32,368 bases of DNA, taken from positions 1 through 32,368 of the forward strand of contig CAUJEC010000231.1 in the NCBI GenBank assembly GCA_963169245.1, given 5' to 3'. The stretch's first letter is position 1, and each line of letters starts with the position of its first letter. The notes under the pieces were generated by a model. The model worked only from the letters and a program-made list of their open reading frames with translations, did no database searches and had not been told where the DNA came from. Below, piece by piece: positions 8,357-16,242 of this stretch. Source of the DNA: Actinomycetota bacterium. Its GTDB lineage: Bacteria > Actinomycetota > Acidimicrobiia > Acidimicrobiales > Microtrichaceae. The position numbers and the translations under genes are program-made.

Positions 8357-9508
8357 CTACTTGCGGTAGACGAGCAGCGGCACGTACATCTCATCCGCTG
8401 TCAGAGACCCGTGACGCCCCTTGAGCACGAACGGGCCCGTGTCGGCTGGATCCTCGAAGGCCATCGGGTCTCTTGAGACGAGCGCCACATCACCGAGACA
8501 CGCCAAAGGCGACGGAAGCACTTTGGGTCCGAACCACCCCTCATCCACCACCTGCTCGCGAGTGACAACCCAGGCGACATCGCTGTGATGGCGTTGGGCC
8601 GCGGCATAGAGATCACCAGCCGCGCCCGGATAGGCGTGCAGCCACCGGAAACGAGCCTCTCCTGATTGTCGATCTGTGTAGCTCATCACCTCAGGAGCTG
8701 GCTGGATCAGGTTCTTTCCGACATCCACCTGCCCGTGGTCCGACGTGATGACCAGCGCCACATCGGATGGGAGCATCTCGATGACGTATTCGATCATTCG
8801 GTCGACGAGCAGGATCTCGGCGTCATAGACCGAACCAAGTCCATACTCGTGCGCGACCTTGTCAATGCCATCGTAGTACGCGTAGATGAACGGCTCATTT
8901 GTGTTGACCTGGTGAAGGATCTCGGCGATGAGTGTCGAGTTCATCCGGTAGGGGACGTGACGACAGCCGGTGAGGTGCGCACGGCTGAAGCCGCTGTCTC
9001 GGAACTCGGCTCGGACAACCACGGGCGGACGCTGATCACAGAACACCGGCTCGTGTTGGATCGATTCCGGAGGAATGGCCTCGCGCGCATCACCCTTGGA
9101 TGTCATCCATCGGAGGATGTTGAGGATGTCGCCCTCGATGTCAAGGCGATAGCCGATGACACCATGCTCCCCTGGGGGCCTACCGGTCGAAATGGATGTC
9201 AGCGCGGTTGAGGTCGTACTTGGCGCAACGGTTGTGATCGCTGCACCGTTCATCGAGGGGATGCCACGAAGGCCCGACAGTCGGTCGACCATCTGGTTCC
9301 ATCCGAGGCCGTCGAGCACCCACAGGACGATCTGATCAGCCCCGACGATTCCCTCTGGGAACCAATCGGGTGGCTCATCGGGATTCTCGACGAGTATGTC
9401 CACCAGGCTGGCCGTGCACGGCCCCCCGAACCTGGGTAGCACCGGTGTCCCATCGGCAGGATTCTCGATCCTGGACCAGGTTGGTGCGTGCTGAGTCTCC
9501 GCTGCCAC
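8357..9508 (-). CDS. Alkaline-phosphatase-superfamily (nucleotide pyrophosphatase/phosphodiesterase-like) protein
   Basis: The 383-residue protein has the metal-site pattern of the type I phosphodiesterase/nucleotide pyrophosphatase branch: LWVLDGLGW near residue 68 (first Asp), a nucleophile region PSTTSTALTSI near 99-109, DGIDKVAHEYG (Asp and His), VITSDHGQ (Asp-His pair) and a late LKGRHGS His. GEHGVIGY after the nucleophile region is also typical of the family. I see no signal peptide, so it is probably cytoplasmic. These enzymes hydrolyse phosphodiester or pyrophosphate bonds using two metal ions; the substrate is unknown. The start is GTG 9508, supported by AAAGGAGAG just upstream. It is divergent from the Rrf2 gene across 76 bases, and bpa starts 66 bases beyond its stop. 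Confidence 0.85.
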   Translation of the reverse strand: MAAETQHAPTWSRIENPADGTPVLPRFGGPCTASLVDILVENPDEPPDWFPEGIVGADQIVLWVLDGLGWNQMVDRLSGLRGIPSMNGAAITTVAPSTTSTALTSISTGRPPGEHGVIGYRLDIEGDILNILRWMTSKGDAREAIPPESIQHEPVFCDQRPPVVVRAEFRDSGFSRAHLTGCRHVPYRMNSTLIAEILHQVNTNEPFIYAYYDGIDKVAHEYGLGSVYDAEILLVDRMIEYVIEMLPSDVALVITSDHGQVDVGKNLIQPAPEVMSYTDRQSGEARFRWLHAYPGAAGDLYAAAQRHHSDVAWVVTREQVVDEGWFGPKVLPSPLACLGDVALVSRDPMAFEDPADTGPFVLKGRHGSLTADEMYVPLLVYRK

Positions 9509-9584
9509 TGGAACTCTCCTTTACGCTCTACACGCTACCGGTATTTGGCGGGAGAATGCATCACCGCTGTCGAGCACGCCTACC

Positions 9585-10049
9585 ATGTCTGGCGTGAAGG
9601 TCTCGACCCGTGGAGATTATGCGAGCAGAGCACTCCTTTCGCTCGCGCTGCACCGTAGCGAAGGCCCCACATCGGTGCGCGACATCGCCGAGCGCACCGG
9701 CCTTCCCCAGCCCTATCTGGAACAGATCCTCTTGGCACTCAAGGGTGCCGGGCTGGTCCGATCCAAGCGAGGAGTCGGCGGCGGGTACGTGCTCGCACAG
9801 GAGCCCGAGGAGATGAGCCTCGCCAGGATCGTCTCTGCGGTCGATGGCCCGATTCAGGCGGGCGACTTCGGCCAGCCCCACACCGATGGCTCCTGTGACC
9901 ACGAAGGACAGTGTGTGCTCCTTGCGATATGGCATGACGTCGGCGCCCAGATGAAGTCGCTACTCGATGACTATTCGCTGGCGGACCTGGTCGCCATCAC
10001 CGAGGGCGGGCAACCATGGCCAGGATCCGAGGGCTCAGGACACCCCTGA
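9585..10049 (+). CDS. Rrf2-family transcriptional regulator
   Basis: The 154-residue protein shows the Rrf2 signature: STRGDYASRALLSLAL at the N-terminus, a winged helix with SVRDIAERTGLPQPYLEQIL, then KGAGLVRSKRGVGGGYVLA. A dimerisation helix and a short Cys-containing loop follow. Iron-sulfur members use three cysteines in a CX5CX5-7C arrangement; here CDHEGQC supplies two, while the third position is not Cys, so any cluster would need another ligand. Without a cluster it could be a plain or redox-sensing repressor. ATG 9585 has no clear ribosome site; GTG 9594 is an alternative start and overlaps the stop of a 13-codon upstream frame. It is the only plus-strand gene in the first 31 kb, and its last 15 bases overlap the end of rluD. 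Confidence 0.9.
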   Translation: MSGVKVSTRGDYASRALLSLALHRSEGPTSVRDIAERTGLPQPYLEQILLALKGAGLVRSKRGVGGGYVLAQEPEEMSLARIVSAVDGPIQAGDFGQPHTDGSCDHEGQCVLLAIWHDVGAQMKSLLDDYSLADLVAITEGGQPWPGSEGSGHP

Positions 10050-11033
10050 GAGAACTTCTGCCAGATCGGCAGGAAGGTCGGAACTACAGGCGATGTCCTC
10101 CCCCGTGATGGGGTGCAAGAAGCCGAGTTCGCGTGCGTGGAGGAATGGCCGATCGAGATTGAATCTGCCTCTAGCCGCGCCGTAGCGCTCATCGCCGACC
10201 ACCGGATGTCCGATTGAGGACAGGTGGACCCTGATCTGGTGGGTGCGGCCGGTTTCTAGGCGGCAGGTGACCAAAGACAGGCTCGTCGGTTGGCTGAACT
10301 GCTCGTCCACTTCGTAATGCGTCCGAGCATCCTTTCCATCGACACTGACTGTCATTCGCAACGGATCGCGACGCGAACGGCCCACCGGAGCGTCGATCAC
10401 TCCCCTGGCGTGCTCGAAATGCCCTTGAACCAAAGCGGTGTAGGTCCGATGGACGAGTCGGGCCGCGAGTTGGTCCACCAGTTCTACATAGGCGTCCTGG
10501 GTCTTGGCAACGACCATCAGTCCGGAGGTTCCGCTGTCGAGACGATGGACAATCCCAGGGCGCGAAGCGTCGCCCACCTCGGCGATGGTCGGGTACCTGT
10601 GAACGAGTCCGTTGACAAGGGTTCCCGATGGGTTTCCGGCACCTGGGTGCACGACCAGACCCGCTGGTTTGTCGATCACAACGAGGTGCTCGTCCTCGAA
10701 CGCGACACCGAAGACGACATCGGAGTCTGGTCCGACCTCGGTGGGTCCGAACTCAGGCGACTCGGTCAGGATGAGCCTGTCTCCCGGGAGCAGCTTCTGA
10801 GATGATTTGTGCACTTGTGTGCCGTTGACGATGACCGAACCCGCGCTGATCAGATCAGATGCCTGCGCCCGCGAACACGACGCCAGCATCGCTACAACAC
10901 GATCGACCCTGTCACCCACCAACGCATCGGGAACCACCAGATCGACGAGCGGTTCCGCACCCGGCCACGCTCGATGCCCTGCGTCAGCGCTGGGCCCTCC
11001 GCTGTCAGTCGGACCGGGCATCACTCTGGCCAT
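10035..11033 (-). CDS. rluD: 23S rRNA pseudouridine synthase, RluD type
   Basis: The 332-residue protein has an N-terminal S4 RNA-binding domain (about 30-90: DRVDRVVAMLASCSRAQASD, then VIVNG) and a pseudouridine synthase domain with VIDKPAGLVVHPG, the catalytic motif GIVHRLDSGTSGL (Asp is the nucleophile) and a C-terminal RTHQIRVHL. RluD enzymes isomerise uridines in helix 69 of 23S rRNA; assignment to RluD rather than a paralogue rests on its place directly after lspA, a conserved actinobacterial arrangement. ATG 11033 overlaps the lspA end by 29 bases; ATG 11021 is an equally possible start, and neither has a strong ribosome site. The 3' end overlaps the convergent Rrf2 gene. Confidence 0.93.
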   Translation of the reverse strand: MARVMPGPTDSGGPSADAGHRAWPGAEPLVDLVVPDALVGDRVDRVVAMLASCSRAQASDLISAGSVIVNGTQVHKSSQKLLPGDRLILTESPEFGPTEVGPDSDVVFGVAFEDEHLVVIDKPAGLVVHPGAGNPSGTLVNGLVHRYPTIAEVGDASRPGIVHRLDSGTSGLMVVAKTQDAYVELVDQLAARLVHRTYTALVQGHFEHARGVIDAPVGRSRRDPLRMTVSVDGKDARTHYEVDEQFSQPTSLSLVTCRLETGRTHQIRVHLSSIGHPVVGDERYGAARGRFNLDRPFLHARELGFLHPITGEDIACSSDLPADLAEVLSGVS

Positions 11034-11790
11034 TCACGTTGCGGCCATTCTTTTCTGCGACTCCAGCACCCGGCTCCGCTGTGGTGCTCGATGCTGTAGC
11101 GCTCGACTCCGTATGGCCCGGATCATCCTCAGCGATGAAGAGCATGCTGATCGCCAGGACAAAGCCACCGACAACCACTGCTGTGTCTGCGATATTGAAG
11201 ATCGGCCAGAACTGGACGTCGATGAAATCGACGACTGCGCCGCTCATGAACCCTCCGCCGGGGGGGCTACCAAGCGCCCCAACTCGAAGAAGCCTGTCCA
11301 AGACGTTGCCGACGGCTCCGCCGATGACTACACCCATGGCGACAAGTTGGATCTTCGATGTCGAACTACGAGCGAAGAAGATCATTGCCGAAGTGATCGC
11401 TATTGCTATCAGGCCGATGATCGGCCCCGAGCTCGCTCCCCTTGAGAACGCCATACCGGTGTTGAATGCCAGGTTCATCTGCAGAGGCCCCAGAACCGAC
11501 CTGGGTTGGCCGATCTCGAGCGAGTTGAGCGCCCATGCCTTGGTGAGCTGGTCGAGCACAACCATGATCACGGCCATCGCTCCGACCATGGCCCAGCGCG
11601 CACGAGCGGATATTGCAGAACCGACCCGAACTGGTTCGGCGACGCTCTCTGTTGAGCGCTGCCCCATTGAGGAATCCCCGGATGTGATCGCTTCGCCGGG
11701 ACTCACCTCTGCTGGGTCATCAGCTCCAGGCTCGCCGGCCGTTTGGGGTTCGTCCGCGGTGTTGTCGGGATTTCCGTTAGGTTCAGCCAT
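11005..11790 (-). CDS. lspA: Lipoprotein signal peptidase (signal peptidase II)
   Basis: LspA cleaves the signal peptide from lipid-modified prolipoproteins in the cytoplasmic membrane. The four-helix core begins near residue 83 (VIMVVLDQLTKAWAL) and contains NLAFNTGMAFS, GGAVGNVLDRL and VVDFIDVQFWPIFNIADTAV, the last two carrying the two catalytic aspartates. The protein is 261 residues, longer than the usual 160-200, because of a hydrophilic acidic N-terminal extension of about 70 residues (Glu, Asp, Pro, Gly and Ser rich) and a short charged tail. Start ATG 11790 lies 15 bases after the DksA-like gene; GAGG is 13 bases upstream, rather far. Similar extensions occur in other actinobacterial LspA proteins, so this may be natural rather than a wrong start. 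Confidence 0.95.
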   Translation of the reverse strand: MAEPNGNPDNTADEPQTAGEPGADDPAEVSPGEAITSGDSSMGQRSTESVAEPVRVGSAISARARWAMVGAMAVIMVVLDQLTKAWALNSLEIGQPRSVLGPLQMNLAFNTGMAFSRGASSGPIIGLIAIAITSAMIFFARSSTSKIQLVAMGVVIGGAVGNVLDRLLRVGALGSPPGGGFMSGAVVDFIDVQFWPIFNIADTAVVVGGFVLAISMLFIAEDDPGHTESSATASSTTAEPGAGVAEKNGRNVNGQSDARSD

Positions 11791-11805
11791 TAGGCGGCAT
11801 CGACC

Positions 11806-12729
11806 TCAGCGGAAGCTTCGCGTCTTGTACTCGACCCGTTCCCTTGCATAAGGAATCGCCTTGAGGCGTTCCTTGGGGATGGCCAGGCCTGAATACTCGC
11901 AGATCCCGTAGATTCCCTTGTCGATGCGCCCCAAGGCAGCATCGATCTCGTCAACGGTGTGCATAGCGCTGGCAGCGCGGGCAAGGTCCATGTCACGTTC
12001 GACAGCGAGCGTGTCACCTTCACCCGACTCGTCGTCGAACTGAACGTCGCCGGGCTCGCGATCCCTGGCGAGCGCGTCGGCTTCGGAGCGAAGCGATGTG
12101 GCCTGACCCACAAGCGTCTCGCGCTCTTCATGGAGGAGCTTGACCTGCGCGTCGAGAAATGCCTGGTCGAATGGATAGCCCGGCGATCCGAAGCGCAGCT
12201 GCTCAGTTGGCTTCTCAACCTTTGATGGAACAACCGACTTTGGAGATGTCCGGGTGGGGGGCTTAGAAGCAGGCGCCGTTGCAGTATCCGCCTTTTGAGC
12301 AGCGGCAGCCGGCGCCTTTTCGGCCTTCGATGCAGCCGCCTTCGCCCTGGCGGGTGTCTTGGAAGCCGGCTTGGTGGGGGTCTTGTCCACCGGCTTGCTG
12401 GCAGGGGCCTTCTTCGCTGCAGGGGCTTTCTTCGCAGGAGCCTTGGCAGCGGCCTTCTTCGGAGCAGGAGCCTTGGCAGCGGCCTTCTTCGGAGCAGGAG
12501 CCTTGGCAGCGGCCTTCTTCGGAGCAGGAGCCTTGGCAGCGGCCTTCTTCGGAGCAGGAGCCTTCACCGCTGCCTTCTTCACCGCCGCCTTCTTCTCCGG
12601 AGCCTTCTTCTCCGGAGCCTTCTTTGCTGCAGGTTTCTTGTCTGCTGACTTCGCAGTAGCCGCGGCCTTCCTAGCGGGTGACGCTCCAGACTTGGACGCA
12701 GTTGCCTTCGACTTGTTGTTTGTGGCCAT
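11806..12729 (-). CDS. DksA/TraR-like protein with a histone-H1-like Lys/Ala/Pro tail (DdbA-like)
   Basis: The first 165 residues or so are almost only Lys, Ala and Pro, including four copies of a ten-residue KKAAAKAPAP unit, like a histone H1 tail. The last 110 form a DksA/TraR domain: a coiled coil (FLDAQVKLLHEERETLVGQA) with an acidic turn, then GIYGICEYSGLAIPKERL near 272-289. Only one of the four zinc-finger cysteines remains (C277); the others are Ser, Arg and Tyr. The layout and the place between divIVA and lspA match the nucleoid protein described as DdbA in Streptomyces. It probably binds DNA and may touch RNA polymerase. I choose ATG 12729 (AGGAG nine bases upstream, 307 residues) over ATG 12855, which would add 42 unrelated residues. 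Confidence 0.85.
   Translation of the reverse strand: MATNNKSKATASKSGASPARKAAATAKSADKKPAAKKAPEKKAPEKKAAVKKAAVKAPAPKKAAAKAPAPKKAAAKAPAPKKAAAKAPAPKKAAAKAPAKKAPAAKKAPASKPVDKTPTKPASKTPARAKAAASKAEKAPAAAAQKADTATAPASKPPTRTSPKSVVPSKVEKPTEQLRFGSPGYPFDQAFLDAQVKLLHEERETLVGQATSLRSEADALARDREPGDVQFDDESGEGDTLAVERDMDLARAASAMHTVDEIDAALGRIDKGIYGICEYSGLAIPKERLKAIPYARERVEYKTRSFR
12434..12564 (-). repeat. 30-bp coding tandem repeat in the DksA-like gene
   Basis: Four full 30-bp copies at 12434-12553 plus a partial fifth are nearly identical at the DNA level and encode the ten-residue unit KKAAAKAPAP. The DNA identity (not just the protein) suggests recent expansion by slippage; copy number may vary between strains. 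Confidence 0.9.
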
Positions 12730-12870
12730 CTTCTCGATCTCCTGCGGCTCGGCTGGCTCATCAGCCTGCCGTGATAATGGTCCGAGAACCCTAGTCGGAG
12801 TGAGCACCGAATTCAGGACCCCGCGCGCGTCCTTATAGAAACGTGAAAGTGCCATCTGAAGAAGCGATTC

Positions 12871-14406
12871 TCAGCGACGCCAGCCAAAGCGGCGCGACTT
12901 GGAGTCGGAACTGCCTTCGAGGAAGGCGGCCATGATGTCGTCCTCATCGTCGAGGTCGGCGTTGACCGCCTGGTCAAGCTCTTCCAGAAAGCGATCCCGA
13001 ACGATCTCGGCACGATCGAGCGCCTCGGTCGGCTCATCCACCAACGAGAGATCTCGGCCGTCGCTGACCGTCGAAACCGCCTTGACCTGTGCGGTCCTCG
13101 ATGCAGTCTGGGTGGCCGGCGTCGAGGTCGTTCCCACCGAAGCGCCTGCCGCAACCACAGCGTCATCACCGTCATCATCGTCGTCGTCCAGATCCCCGAG
13201 AACCCTTGACCAACTACCGGGCTCCCAGTTGTCGCCGGAATCCTCCGAATCATCGCCATCACTGGCTTCATCGTCAGCTTGGCTGCCGACGTCAGACTCG
13301 TCCGTAGCTGTCGTCCGAAGATCCAGATATGCAGGGGCGACGTCATCGTCGTCAATAAGCGTTCCCTGCACTGATTGAGCCTTTTCGACGTCGATGTCGG
13401 AGGTGTCACGTGCTTCATCAGCATCAGCCTCGTCAGCATCAGCTTCGTCAGCGGTGGCGGACGGATCGACTGTCTCGGTTTCGACCTCGACGACGCTGTC
13501 AGCGGACTCGTCCGCTACAGCCTCGCTCTCGGCAACGACTCTGCGCTCCGCTGCCTCTACTTCGTCGAGGTCATGACCTTTTCCCGATGCGACCTCCGAC
13601 ACCTCATCGTCGACGACATCGGCCTCTTCGACTGTGGACTCGTCAGAGTCGGCTCCATCAGCATCGACCAGATGAGCATCGATCGTGGCTGGACGGTTGC
13701 CCATGAGCGTCGGATCCTCGGCGATAGACACCAACTCTTCGGCCGCGCGGCGAAGGTCCTGGCGATAACCGGAGATTCGACCCTCAAGCCGTGAGAGCAG
13801 GTCACCCAACTCTGAGCGGCGGGACTCGAGGTCGGCGATCTCTGTAATGGCCTCCTCGCGACGTCCGGCAAACTCACGATCGGCCCTCGACTTCGCTTCA
13901 CGCACAAGGGCATCGATCTTCGTGTTCGTCTCTGAGAGTTGGCGCTCAGCGTTCTCGTTGGCGGCCGAGAGGATCGACTGGGCCTCGGCCTTGGCCTGTG
14001 CCAGCGCCCGATCCGATGCGTCCTGAGCAATGACCAGCGCACGAGCGACACTCTCCACCTGGGACTCGTGCGAGGCTGCGACATCCACAGCTGTAGCTGT
14101 CGAGGCGACCGGTACGGGAGTTGCTTCACGCTCCACCGCTGAGGACTTCGCACTCTCTTCGGCAGCTTCAAGCTTGCCACGCAGTTCGTTGTTCTCGGCC
14201 TCGAGCCTCTTCGCACGAGACTCGGCCTCACTGGCCTTGTCGTTGGCGCTGGCTACACGGCTCTCGGCCTGTTTGAACTTGACGAGCATCCTCGCGAACT
14301 CGGTGCCGGTCTCTTCCAGGAAGGTTTCGACCTGCTCGATGTCGTATCCGCCACGCCGCCGTTCGATGAACTCGGCCTTCTCGAATGTCTCGGGAGTAAG
14401 CTCCAT
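12871..14406 (-). CDS. divIVA: DivIVA/Wag31-family polar and septal organiser with long acidic C-terminal region
   Basis: The 511-residue protein starts with the DivIVA membrane-curvature domain (MELTPETFEKAEF, then RRRGGYDIEQVETFLEE), followed by a long coiled coil to about residue 250 with heptad-like Ala/Leu/Glu runs. Next is a disordered region that is extremely acidic (Asp, Glu, Ser), and a final helix-like NADLDDEDDIMAAFLEG ending in a basic RRFGWRR. Family knowledge: it gathers at poles and septa and directs wall growth in actinobacteria. Mycobacterial Wag31 is about half this size; the extra length is mostly the acidic region. I start at ATG 14406, where the family motif begins; GGAGG is 18 bases upstream, so initiation may be weak or the transcript unusual. 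A longer frame to 14610 overlaps yggT and is rejected. Confidence 0.92.
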   Translation of the reverse strand: MELTPETFEKAEFIERRRGGYDIEQVETFLEETGTEFARMLVKFKQAESRVASANDKASEAESRAKRLEAENNELRGKLEAAEESAKSSAVEREATPVPVASTATAVDVAASHESQVESVARALVIAQDASDRALAQAKAEAQSILSAANENAERQLSETNTKIDALVREAKSRADREFAGRREEAITEIADLESRRSELGDLLSRLEGRISGYRQDLRRAAEELVSIAEDPTLMGNRPATIDAHLVDADGADSDESTVEEADVVDDEVSEVASGKGHDLDEVEAAERRVVAESEAVADESADSVVEVETETVDPSATADEADADEADADEARDTSDIDVEKAQSVQGTLIDDDDVAPAYLDLRTTATDESDVGSQADDEASDGDDSEDSGDNWEPGSWSRVLGDLDDDDDDGDDAVVAAGASVGTTSTPATQTASRTAQVKAVSTVSDGRDLSLVDEPTEALDRAEIVRDRFLEELDQAVNADLDDEDDIMAAFLEGSSDSKSRRFGWRR

Positions 14407-14477
14407 GGACGCCAATCGTAGTCGCCTCCATGGCTCGACCACATGATCGGAACCGGGGAACATAGCCCGCGTGTGGT

Positions 14478-14735
14478 TCAGCAGCCGATAGCGCCGCTTA
14501 TCAGAGAAATACCGATTATCACGATGATTGGCGACAGGTCGAGCGCTGCAGCACCGAGTCTCACAGGGGGGATCACTCGCCGCAGGGGGCCCATGACCCA
14601 CTCGGTGCACGTCTCGACGAAACGGCTCACCTGGTCGAGAAAGCCGCCGGTGGCCGGGAACCAGCTCAAGATGATGCGCACGAATATGAGCACCAGAAAA
14701 AGGTTCAAAAGTGGGCAGAGAATCGTATTGATCAA
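14478..14735 (-). CDS. YggT-family small membrane protein
   Basis: The 85-residue protein has two membrane segments (about 8-24, LLNLFLVLIFVRIILSW, and about 66-83, SPIIVIIGISLISG) separated by a loop with the YggT hallmark FLDQVSRFVE and GPLRRVIPP. Its place between sepF and divIVA is the standard one in Gram-positive division clusters. The function is poorly defined; a role in membrane or division homeostasis has been proposed. The start appears to be TTG 14735, as the frame has no ATG before residue 48 and an in-frame stop lies a few codons upstream. The ribosome site is weak. Confidence 0.88.
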   Translation of the reverse strand: MINTILCPLLNLFLVLIFVRIILSWFPATGGFLDQVSRFVETCTEWVMGPLRRVIPPVRLGAAALDLSPIIVIIGISLISGAIGC

Positions 14736-14789
14736 CTTGGTTCTACCAATCTGGAGCTACTGCTCAACAGTGTTTGGGCAAAGGGCCCG

Positions 14790-15371
14790 TCAGTCGTCGA
14801 TCTCGCCGTCGCGGATCTTCTTCAGGTCGCCGTCGGCGACGGTCACACCGGGAGGAATGATCAGGAAAACCTGATCCGCCACGCGCTCCATCTTGCCGTC
14901 GAGCAGATAGCAGTAGCCGCTGCAGAAATCCACGAGCCTGCGGAAGACGTCCCGGTCAGTGGATGTGCCCTTGATGACCACGGCACGGTTCGCCTTGAAA
15001 TGATCGGCCAGCTCAGGTGCATCGTTGAAGGCACGCGGCGAGATGACGATGGGCTTTGCCGCAGTGGGAAGGGGACGGACTATCCCTCGGGGTTCCTCTG
15101 GTTCTGCTACAGATGTGATCACGCGCACGCCGCCATCTCCCTCGTCCCAGTCATCGGCTGGACGCGCACGCTCGGGGCGTGGACGCTGCGGCTGCGAGGA
15201 CTGTGACGGAACTGCCCTGACCGCTGGTCGGTCATAGGCGCTCTCCATGCCCCGAGTGGAAGGGGCATCGTCGTCGTAGTCGTCATAATCGTCGTAGTCG
15301 TAGTCGGAATCACCGGCGTCGTAGTTATCGCCGAGTCCCAACCAGTCCTTGAAATTCGTCCAGTTGGCCAT
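14790..15371 (-). CDS. sepF: Cell division protein SepF
   Basis: SepF anchors FtsZ filaments to the membrane, and in lineages without FtsA, such as this one, it is expected to be the main anchor. The N-terminus ANWTNFKDWLGLG is the amphipathic membrane-binding helix. It is followed by an acidic Asp/Tyr-rich linker (residues about 15-35, with DYDDYDD units) and a Pro/Arg-rich stretch. The globular domain starts near residue 105 (KPIVISPRAFND) and includes RAVVIKG, DFCSGYCYLLDG and VFLIIPPGV, the alpha/beta core that dimerises and binds the FtsZ tail. At 193 residues it is of normal actinobacterial size. ATG 15371 has GAGGAGA just upstream. Confidence 0.95.
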   Translation of the reverse strand: MANWTNFKDWLGLGDNYDAGDSDYDYDDYDDYDDDAPSTRGMESAYDRPAVRAVPSQSSQPQRPRPERARPADDWDEGDGGVRVITSVAEPEEPRGIVRPLPTAAKPIVISPRAFNDAPELADHFKANRAVVIKGTSTDRDVFRRLVDFCSGYCYLLDGKMERVADQVFLIIPPGVTVADGDLKKIRDGEIDD

Positions 15372-15437
15372 GAAGGTCTCCTCGAGTGGGACTTTAGTTG
15401 GTGGGACAGCGCGCCCGTGGATCCGAAGCCTGAAATC

Positions 15438-16121
15438 CTAACCATCCTCAGCGTCGAGCCACACAACGGTGGCCTGACGGCCGACCTCTGATCTCTCACG
15501 CCACGAGAAGTACCCGTCATCGGCAGCTGTGCACGGCGGTTCGGGAACTCCCGGCCCCCCAAAGGGCAAGGCCCCGGCCTCACCCAGAGCGACCCTGACA
15601 CCTGCACGCAGGTCGAGTGCAGGTGACCCCGATGCAGTTCTGGAAGCCAGAGACTCACCGAAACGGTCCATGAGCAGCGCCAGATCGTCGACTCCGAACT
15701 CGTAGCTGAGCGCAGAGATGCATGGTCCGAGGATCCATTGGACCTTTGCCGCGCCGAGGTCACCCATGGCCCCAACCGCGTTCTGGAGCACTCCATCGAG
15801 CAAGCCCTTCCACCCTGCGTGGGCGACGCCAACCGCAATCTCGGCATTGTTGATGTCAGAGCCGATCAGAACCACTCCGGCACAGTCAGCTGTCCTCACA
15901 GCAAGCGCTGCGCCGGGCACCCCGGTTACAGCGGCATCAGCCGAGACGCCACGGCACTGCCCTGGTGCGCCGACGACCACCACGTCAGAGCCGTGAACCT
16001 GATCGAGCAGAGTCCATGGATGAGCGATGATCTGGTCGCAACGGGCGGCGAGTTCCTCGGGGGCGACCGACGAGCCGAAGTCGCCGTCATAGCGATCGGT
16101 GAATCGCCAATGTGCCCTCAC
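15438..16121 (-). CDS. pgeF: PgeF/YfiH family protein (multicopper-oxidase-like fold, purine nucleoside enzyme)
   Basis: The 227-residue protein contains the family's metal-site motifs in order: LLDQVHGSDVVVV, ADAAVTG, VRTADCAGVVLIG, VGVAHAGWKG and LGPCISALSYEFG. Members have been reported both as purine nucleoside phosphorylase/adenosine deaminase-like enzymes and as peptidoglycan editing factors that keep L-Ser out of the stem peptide; the second fits this location. Start GTG 16121 follows GAGGG by seven bases. It lies between ftsZ (121 bases upstream) and sepF (66 bases downstream). The pyridoxal-phosphate protein YggS, which usually sits between pgeF and sepF, is missing here. Confidence 0.92.
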   Translation of the reverse strand: MRAHWRFTDRYDGDFGSSVAPEELAARCDQIIAHPWTLLDQVHGSDVVVVGAPGQCRGVSADAAVTGVPGAALAVRTADCAGVVLIGSDINNAEIAVGVAHAGWKGLLDGVLQNAVGAMGDLGAAKVQWILGPCISALSYEFGVDDLALLMDRFGESLASRTASGSPALDLRAGVRVALGEAGALPFGGPGVPEPPCTAADDGYFSWRERSEVGRQATVVWLDAEDG

Positions 16122-16242
16122 GGCCGAGCCCTCAGGACAGCTTCCACCAATGCGTTCACCATGTGAGTTTCGGTCAGCGCGACCATCACGGGTGCGACCT
16201 CACCGATACTCCCCTACTGAAGTCCCGCAGCAGAGAGTTTGA

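Noticed and set aside
10859-11851. Plus-strand open frame of 330 codons
   Set aside because: Antisense to rluD and lspA, whose catalytic motifs are clear on the minus strand.
12434-12564. Regular 30-bp repeats as a CRISPR array
   Set aside because: Units are directly adjacent with no spacers and encode the Lys/Ala/Pro tail of a protein.
12730-12855. Longer start of the DksA-like gene at ATG 12855
   Set aside because: The extra 42 residues do not resemble the protein, and ATG 12729 has AGGAG with normal spacing.
14407-14610. Longer divIVA start
   Set aside because: It overlaps yggT and precedes the conserved MELTPETFEK family start with unrelated residues.
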